Shown here: one piece after another, positions 58,757 through 64,000 of the stretch
How positions within the stretch are numbered: position 1 is the stretch's first letter
How the letters are laid out: each line of letters starts with the position of its first letter
From: Leucobacter komagatae
GTDB lineage: Bacteria; Actinomycetota; Actinomycetes; Actinomycetales; Microbacteriaceae
Assembly (NCBI RefSeq): GCF_006716085.1
Contig: NZ_VFON01000001.1
Span: forward strand, 1,922,001 to 1,986,000
Direction: 5' to 3'
Length of the DNA stretch: 64,000 bases
Notes under the pieces: model-generated
The model's database searches: none
Seen by the model: the letters and a program-made list of their open reading frames with translations, nothing else
What the model was told of the DNA's origin: nothing
Translations under genes and position numbers: made by a program

Positions 58757-59569
58757 CTAGACCATCTTCGTGACCTGGTCGAAGCCAAGCTCGACCGGAG
58801 TCTCACGCTCGAACAGCGACACCAGAACGGTGAGCTTGCCGGCGGCCGGGTTGATCTCGCTGATCGTGCCGGGAAGGCCCTCGAACGAGCCCGACTTAAT
58901 GGTGATGGTCTCGCCGATCTCGAAGTCGATCTCGACCTGGCCCATCGCCACGGCAGTCGCGGGGGCCTTGCCCTTTGCGGTCGCTGCGGGCTCGAGCTCG
59001 ACGGTGCTCTTCAGCATCTCGAAGGCCTCGTTGATGCGCAGCGGCACGGGGTTGTGAGCGTTACCGACGAAGCCGGTCACGCCGGGCGTGTGACGCACGA
59101 CAGACCAGGTGCTCTCGGTGAGGTTCATGCGGACGAGCACGTAGCCGGGGATCCGCACGCGGGTCACCATCTTGCGCTGGCCGTTCTTGACCTCCATGAC
59201 CTCTTCCATCGGGACCTGGATCTCGTAGATGTCATCTACGGCGCCCATGACCTCGCGACGGTTCCAGAGGTTCGACTTCACCTTGCGCTCGTAGCCGGCG
59301 TAGGTGTGGATAACAAACCACTTGCCCGGGCGGCGGCGCAGGTCCTTCTTGAAAGCCTTGTAGGGGTCTTCAGCGGACTCTGCCGCCTCGCCCTCTTCAG
59401 TCGACTCTTCGTCGACGATTGCGTTCGCTGCGGCCTCGGCCTCATCGACCGAATCGATGTCGAGTGCGTCTTCGACTGCCGCGTCGACCTCGGGGTCGGC
59501 AACGTTCGCCAGCGCGTCAAGCGCCGCGTCGAGCTCTGACTCGGGTGTGGTGCTGTTCTCGGACGTCAT
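58757..59569 (-). CDS. nusG: Transcription termination/antitermination factor NusG
   Basis: 270 residues: an acidic, disordered N-terminal extension of about 80 residues common in actinobacteria, the NGN domain (KWFVIHTYAGYERKVKSNL... PGYVLVRMNLTESTW) and a C-terminal KOW domain (GETITIKSGSFEGLPGTISE). It binds RNA polymerase and links transcription with Rho and ribosomes. secE lies just upstream as usual, but rplK/rplA do not follow. Confidence 0.96.
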   Translation of the reverse strand: MTSENSTTPESELDAALDALANVADPEVDAAVEDALDIDSVDEAEAAANAIVDEESTEEGEAAESAEDPYKAFKKDLRRRPGKWFVIHTYAGYERKVKSNLWNRREVMGAVDDIYEIQVPMEEVMEVKNGQRKMVTRVRIPGYVLVRMNLTESTWSVVRHTPGVTGFVGNAHNPVPLRINEAFEMLKSTVELEPAATAKGKAPATAVAMGQVEIDFEIGETITIKSGSFEGLPGTISEINPAAGKLTVLVSLFERETPVELGFDQVTKMV

Positions 59570-59614
59570 CTCAGTCGTGCCTTCTCGTTCGTTGCGGGTA
59601 TGGATCGTCTGGGC

Positions 59615-59884
59615 TTAGCGAAGTGGCGTGCCGAAGACGAAGAGGGTGACGAAGCCGAAGAGCTTGTCGAGTACCCACACCAGCGCCATCATGACGACCA
59701 CGAAGGCCAGTACGACGAGGGTGAACCGAACGAGCTCTTTGCGAGTCGGGGTAACGACCTTCTTCAGCTCTGAAAAGACTTGCTGAATGAACAGGATGAT
59801 TCGACCGAAGAAGCCGCGCTTGCGGTCATCCTTCTTCGCTGGCTCGACGTTGCCGCCGTTCTCAGCGAGCTCAGTGCTACTCAT
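59615..59884 (-). CDS. secE: Preprotein translocase subunit SecE
   Basis: 89 residues: short cytoplasmic N-terminus, amphipathic FIQQVFSELKKVVTPTRKEL and a single membrane helix (VVLAFVVVMMALVWVLDKLF). It clamps SecY in the translocon driven by SecA. It lies between tRNA-Trp and nusG, the standard arrangement. Confidence 0.95.
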   Translation of the reverse strand: MSSTELAENGGNVEPAKKDDRKRGFFGRIILFIQQVFSELKKVVTPTRKELVRFTLVVLAFVVVMMALVWVLDKLFGFVTLFVFGTPLR

Positions 59885-59922
59885 CGGTTGTCCTTTCAGT
59901 GCCCTGGCCTAACGACCAGGCG

Positions 59923-59998
59923 TGGCAGGGCGGACAGGACTCGAACCTGCAACCTACGGTTTTGGAGACCGTTGCGCTACCAATTGCGCCACCACCCT
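59923..59998 (-). tRNA. tRNA-Trp (CCA)
   Basis: 76-nt cloverleaf with encoded 3' CCA: acceptor AGGGTGG/CCGCCCT, anticodon stem ACGGT/ACCGT with loop CTCCAAA (anticodon CCA), T arm GGTTCGAGTCC. Directly upstream of secE. Confidence 0.96.
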
Positions 59999-60197
59999 AA
60001 AAGGTGAGACCCCGCCTTACAAACTGTGCTTTTGGGCACAACCGATAATGGCAGAAGTCAATGCCTAGCTATTACTGTACGCGATCCCGTGGCCCTTGTC
60101 GAACTGAGTTTGGTGCAGCCTGCGTGTCGGGTGTGGCGCGGCACCGTTTCCTCCCCGCGAACGCGCGCCGGCATGCGCGCAGGAGTAGGCTTATCGC

Positions 60198-61400
60198 GTG
60201 ACCGAAACCAACCGTTTGTCAAAGAAGATCGCCGCTATCGCAGAGTCAGCCACGCTCAAGGTTGACTCGAAGGCAAAGGCTCTCCAAGCCGAAGGCCGCC
60301 CCGTCATCAGCTTTGCCGCAGGCGAGCCTGATTTCGCCACCCCAGAGCACATCGTCGAGGCCGCACGCAAGGCGCTCGACGACCCCAAGAACTTCCGGTA
60401 CACGCCGGCCGTCGGCCTCCCCGCGCTGCGCGAGGCCATTGTCCGCAAGACGAAGCGTGACTCGGGCCTCGACATCACCCCCGCACAGGTGATCGTCACC
60501 AACGGTGGCAAGCACGCCGTCTACTCGGCTTTCCAGACGATCCTTGATCCGGGCGACGAGGTCATCCTCCCCGCGCCGTACTGGACGAGCTACTCCGAAG
60601 AGATCAAGCTCGCTGACGGCACAGCCGTCGAGGTCTTCGCCGGCGCCGACCAGGGCTACAAGGTCACCGTCGAGCAGCTCGAGGCCGCCCGCACCGACCG
60701 CACCAAGGCGCTGCTCTTCTGCTCGCCCTCGAACCCGACGGGCGCCGTTTACACGCCCGAGGAGACGAAGGCGATCGGCGAGTGGGCCCTCGCGAACAAC
60801 CTCATCGTCGTCTCTGACGAGATCTACCAGAACCTCACCTACGACGGGGTCCGCGCGATCTCGATCGTCGAGGCCGTCCCCGCGCTCGCCGACAACACGA
60901 TCCTCGTGAACGGCGTCGCGAAGACCTACGCGATGACCGGCTGGCGCATTGGTTGGTTCATCGGCCCGGCAGACCTCGTGAAGGGCGCCGCGAACCTCCA
61001 GTCGCACATGACCTCGAACATCAACAACATCGCGCAGATCGCTGCGGCCGCCGCGCTCGACGGCCCGCAGGAGCCGATCGAGGAGATGCGCCAGGCGTTC
61101 GAGCGCCGCCGCGGCCTCATCGTCGCCGAGCTCAACAAGGTTCCGGGCTTCCACTGCCCGATGCCCGAGGGCGCGTTCTACGCCTACGTCGACGTGACCG
61201 CGGCGCTCGGCCGCGAGATCCGCGGCGTGACGCCGACGACCTCGCTCGAGCTCGCCGACCTCATCCTCTCCGAGGCCGAGGTTGCCGCGGTGCCCGGCGA
61301 GGCGTTCGGCCCGTCGGGGTACCTCCGCTTCAGCTACGCACTGGGCGACGAGGCCATTGTCGAGGGCGTTCGCCGCATCCAGGCGCTGCTCTCGGAGTAA
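60198..61400 (+). CDS. aspC: PLP-dependent aminotransferase (aspartate aminotransferase, class I)
   Basis: 400 residues, fold-type I transaminase. Landmarks: [54 protein letters not shown], the Schiff-base lysine K242 in [16 protein letters not shown] and [12 protein letters not shown] (Arg for the substrate carboxylate). These match the subfamily I-gamma aspartate aminotransferases; broader specificity (aromatic, prephenate) is possible. GTG start. Confidence 0.9.
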   Translation: MTETNRLSKKIAAIAESATLKVDSKAKALQAEGRPVISFAAGEPDFATPEHIVEAARKALDDPKNFRYTPAVGLPALREAIVRKTKRDSGLDITPAQVIVTNGGKHAVYSAFQTILDPGDEVILPAPYWTSYSEEIKLADGTAVEVFAGADQGYKVTVEQLEAARTDRTKALLFCSPSNPTGAVYTPEETKAIGEWALANNLIVVSDEIYQNLTYDGVRAISIVEAVPALADNTILVNGVAKTYAMTGWRIGWFIGPADLVKGAANLQSHMTSNINNIAQIAAAAALDGPQEPIEEMRQAFERRRGLIVAELNKVPGFHCPMPEGAFYAYVDVTAALGREIRGVTPTTSLELADLILSEAEVAAVPGEAFGPSGYLRFSYALGDEAIVEGVRRIQALLSE

Positions 61401-61433
61401 GCGTCAAGCGGCGCACTGCACCACGAGCACGAC

Positions 61434-61462
61434 GGTCGGCCCGGGCATTGCCCGGGCCGACC
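61434..61462 (+). terminator. Terminator after aspC
   Basis: GGTCGGCCCGGGC and GCCCGGGCCGACC form a 13-bp perfect stem with loop ATT, followed by GCGTTTAT. It sits between convergent aspC and manA and may serve both. Confidence 0.85.
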
Positions 61463-61498
61463 GCGTTTATCGGGGCAGTTTCGACGGCTGGGCCGCCG

Positions 61499-62779
61499 CT
61501 ACTCGCCAATGGTGGCGAGGAACACCTCTCCGCTGCCGGTGAGGTGGATCGGCTCACCGGCCGACACGTACAGCGACTGCCCGCGGGCGACGTTTGCCAT
61601 CTCCGCGAGCTCTGACTCGGGTCGCGACACGAGCACGCGGCCCGCCGTCACGATGAGCACGACCGGTGCGGGGGCTTCAACGACGACCTCGGCGGCAGCG
61701 CCCTCGAGGCGCTCCCCGCCCAGCAGCTCGGCGTCGCTGAACGCGCCGCCAGCCCCCAGGTCGTCTTCGTTCTCCACCCGCGCCCTGAAGAGCGTGAAGT
61801 CTGGCACCCCGGGCCGCCAGGCGCAGAGCCCCGCCGCGACGCGCTCCCCGCGCATGCGCGGCTCTCCGAGCTCGCTGAAGTGCAGGATCCGCAGCATCTC
61901 GGGGATATCGATGTGCTTCTGCGTGAGACCAGCGCGGAGCACGTTGTCAGACGCAGCCATCACCTCAACGGCGATCCCACCGAGGTACGCGTGGAGCTGG
62001 CGGGCGCCGAGGTAGACGGCCTCGCCCGGTGCGAGCCGTACGTGATGCAGCAGCAGCGACACGAGCACCCCGGGGTCACCGGGGTAGTGCTGGGCGAGCC
62101 CCCGCAGGCACTCGAGTCGGTCGGGGTGGACGGCGGGCTGCGATCCTACGCCGATCGCGTCGACGACCGCGCGCTGCGCCTCCTCAACATCGGCTCCGCC
62201 CGAGAACGCCCACCGCATGAACGCCTCGCGGGCCGCCTCCGGTTCCGCGCCGACCAGGCGGTCAGCGGCCTCCCAAAGGATCCCGCCGCCGAGCGGCGCG
62301 GCCGCGGCGAGCGCCCGCAGATCCATCACGGTGTCAGCGAGCGAGCGGAACCCGCTGAGCGCGGTCACCTCGCTCAGCGCGACGAGCAGCTCGGGCTTGT
62401 GGTTCGGGTCGCGGTAGTTCCGGTTCGGCGCGTCAACGGGCACGCCGGCGGCGTTCTCCGCCGCGAAGCCCTCCGCGGCCTGCGCCTCGTTCGGGTGCAC
62501 CTGCAGCGACAGCGGAGCCCCGATCGCGAGCACCTTGAGGAGAAACGGCAGCGGGCCGCCGTTCACGCCGTAACGCTCCGGATCCTGCTCGATCAGCTCG
62601 ATCAGCGTGTGCGGCACCGGCGTCGCCTTCGCGACGCTCGCCGGGCTACCCGGGTGATCGCCGAGCCACAGCTCCGCCTGCGGCTCGCCCGTCGGCTCGT
62701 GACCCAGCATCGCGGGCAGTGCGTCCGTTGAGCCCCACGCGTACGCACGCGGGGTGTTCTCGATGAAGATCAGCACCAT
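61499..62779 (-). CDS. manA: Mannose-6-phosphate isomerase, class I
   Basis: 426 residues, a cupin-type zinc isomerase interconverting fructose-6-phosphate and mannose-6-phosphate. Zinc ligands are in LSLQVHPNEAQA (Gln, His), NHKPELLVAL (Glu) and QLHAYLGG (His), and the active-site stretch EVMAASDNVLRAGLTQKHID is intact. The ATG at MVLIFIENTPRAYAWGS gives the family N-terminus. It feeds GDP-mannose and so lipoglycan mannosylation, matching the polyprenol-phosphate mannosyltransferase near 26 kb. Confidence 0.95.
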   Translation of the reverse strand: MVLIFIENTPRAYAWGSTDALPAMLGHEPTGEPQAELWLGDHPGSPASVAKATPVPHTLIELIEQDPERYGVNGGPLPFLLKVLAIGAPLSLQVHPNEAQAAEGFAAENAAGVPVDAPNRNYRDPNHKPELLVALSEVTALSGFRSLADTVMDLRALAAAAPLGGGILWEAADRLVGAEPEAAREAFMRWAFSGGADVEEAQRAVVDAIGVGSQPAVHPDRLECLRGLAQHYPGDPGVLVSLLLHHVRLAPGEAVYLGARQLHAYLGGIAVEVMAASDNVLRAGLTQKHIDIPEMLRILHFSELGEPRMRGERVAAGLCAWRPGVPDFTLFRARVENEDDLGAGGAFSDAELLGGERLEGAAAEVVVEAPAPVVLIVTAGRVLVSRPESELAEMANVARGQSLYVSAGEPIHLTGSGEVFLATIGE

Positions 62780-62816
62780 GCTCCCTGTAGTACCTGGATG
62801 CTCTACCATACCGGGT

Positions 62817-64000
62817 ATGGCCAACAGCAAGACAAGACTCGGGGTGAGCGCGTACGCGATCGTCGTGTTTGTCTTCACACTCGCCAGCAACGGCGTACGC
62901 AACCTCGTCGGATGGCCGGCCTTCATCGCCCTCGCGGTCGTCATCGCGGCGGTCGGTGGAATCATGTTTCTGCGGATGCGACCAGAGCGGTTCCGCTGGT
63001 ACCGGCTCCCCGCGCCGATCTATCTCTTCCTCGCGCTCGCGACGCTGTCGATCCTGTGGTCGCAGTACCGGCTCGAGAGCGTGCTCGGCGTCGTCGCGCA
63101 GCTACTCACCACGCTTGTCGCGGTCGCGCTCGCGTTCATCCTCACCTGGCACGAGGTGCTGCGCACCCTCGGCACCGCGCTTCGGTACGTCATCGGGCTC
63201 TCGTTCGTGTTCGAGATGTGGGTGTCACTGTTCCTGCGGAAGCCGCTGCTGCCGTGGTGGATCGAGCTCACCCCAGAGCAGCAGGAGAAACCCCCGAAAC
63301 TCCTGTACTGGAGCCGCGACCTCCTGTTCGAGGGCGGGCCCATCCAGGGCCTCGTCGGGAGTTCGACCCTCCTCGGGTTCATCGGCCTCATCGGCCTCAT
63401 CATTTTCACCATCCAGCTGCGCGCGAAGCTCGTCACGCGCTTCGCCGGCTGGTTCTGGGTCGCGATGTCGCTCGCGACGCTCGCGCTCACCCGCTCCGCG
63501 ACCGTCACGGTCGCGCTCGTGGCCGTCGTTATCGCGCTCGCGTTCGCGCTGTGGGCCCGCCGTTCGGGGCCGGTGGGGCGCGTTCCGGTCTACATCACCG
63601 GCGCCGCCGTGCTCGCGCTGCTCGCCGGGCTGGCGGTGTTCGCGCGCTCGTGGATCTTCTCGCTGCTCGGCAAGAGCAGCGACCTCACGGGCCGCGTCGA
63701 CACCTGGGATGGCGTGATCAGCCTCGCGCAGCAGCGGCCGTGGTTCGGCTGGGGCTGGATCAGCTACTGGGCGCCCTGGGTTGAGCCCTACAAGTCGCTC
63801 GACGTGCAGGGCGGCATCCCCGTCATGAGCGCGCACAACGCGTGGCTCGACGTCTGGCTGCAGCTCGGCCTCATCGGCCTGCTGATCTTCGTGCCGCTCG
63901 TCGCGCTCACGCTCTGGCGCGTCTGGTTCCGCGCCGTTGACCAGCCGCGGCGCGGCTTCGGCCCCCCGCTCCCCTACGCAACGAGCGCGCTCTGGCCCTT
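62817..64000 (+). CDS. O-antigen ligase-like membrane protein (partial)
   Basis: At least 394 residues before the window ends; the stop is outside. Translation from the ATG gives a polytopic protein with about nine hydrophobic helices, the loop LTRSATVTVALVAVVIA and SSDLTGRVDTWDGVI then RPWFGWGW, which are the conserved Wzy_C/O-antigen ligase features (Arg in LTGR, a G-x-G-W turn). Such proteins join or polymerise surface polysaccharides on the outer face of the membrane. It is divergent from manA with only 37 bases between, suggesting joint regulation of mannose-containing glycan synthesis. Confidence 0.8.
   Translation, partial: MANSKTRLGVSAYAIVVFVFTLASNGVRNLVGWPAFIALAVVIAAVGGIMFLRMRPERFRWYRLPAPIYLFLALATLSILWSQYRLESVLGVVAQLLTTLVAVALAFILTWHEVLRTLGTALRYVIGLSFVFEMWVSLFLRKPLLPWWIELTPEQQEKPPKLLYWSRDLLFEGGPIQGLVGSSTLLGFIGLIGLIIFTIQLRAKLVTRFAGWFWVAMSLATLALTRSATVTVALVAVVIALAFALWARRSGPVGRVPVYITGAAVLALLAGLAVFARSWIFSLLGKSSDLTGRVDTWDGVISLAQQRPWFGWGWISYWAPWVEPYKSLDVQGGIPVMSAHNAWLDVWLQLGLIGLLIFVPLVALTLWRVWFRAVDQPRRGFGPPLPYATSALWP

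Overview
The window is GC-rich actinobacterial chromosome, most likely Microbacteriaceae (a Leucobacter-like organism is my guess from gene content; no 16S rRNA is present to confirm it). Support comes from the whiB2 - glycosyltransferase - DUF5719 - mtrA - mtrB - lpqB - comF - hpf gene order, DtxR/IdeR-like iron boxes, HtaA/HmuTUV haem uptake, a polyprenol-phosphate-mannose synthase and heavy use of GTG starts with overlapping stop/start codons. No rRNA, integrase, transposase, CRISPR array or prophage gene was seen; it reads as core chromosome with a few accessory islands.

Layout. 0-6.5 kb: a decayed tRNA-Lys, a DUF2236 oxygenase downstream of a large LuxR regulator, a LysE exporter, pdxS, and a NagZ-like lipoprotein. 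6.7-18.2 kb: haem/iron uptake in two blocks (hmuUV with divergent hmuT; two HtaA-domain cell-surface proteins), separated by a LytR_C protein and a CIRCE-controlled groL. 18.3-27 kb: msrB, a DMT transporter, a DsbA-like protein, secA, fur-katA and a mannosyltransferase. 27-38 kb: the mtrAB/whiB2 envelope and cell-cycle locus. 38-40.3 kb: xthA and trpS.

40.4-46.8 kb is the most unusual part: seven tightly overlapping genes encoding a receiver-PIG-L deacetylase fusion, an ATP-grasp ligase, a PHP-domain hydrolase, a processive family-2 glycosyltransferase, a 43-residue membrane protein, a stand-alone receiver and a membrane PAS histidine kinase. The two response regulators have no DNA-binding domain, so the pathway appears to act directly on enzymes that build or trim a glycan. 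I regard it as the best candidate for an undescribed system here.

46.9-50.7 kb: an FMN riboswitch and riboflavin operon in which ribD is split into separate deaminase and reductase frames. 51-58.7 kb: an ABC exporter, a secreted M9 collagenase flanked by two paralogous LuxR-type regulators, and an acyltransferase sitting directly behind nusG where rplK would normally be. 58.7-64 kb: nusG, secE, tRNA-Trp, an aspartate aminotransferase, manA and the start of an O-antigen-ligase-like membrane protein cut by the window edge.

Functional themes are haem iron acquisition with iron and peroxide control (IdeR-type boxes, Fur-katA, MsrB), envelope glycan and mannose metabolism (ManA, Ppm1-like, two large GT2 proteins, ligase), and protein export (SecA, SecE, DsbA-like). 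Intergenic spaces carry several palindromic repeats, including two related copies of a roughly 80-bp element.
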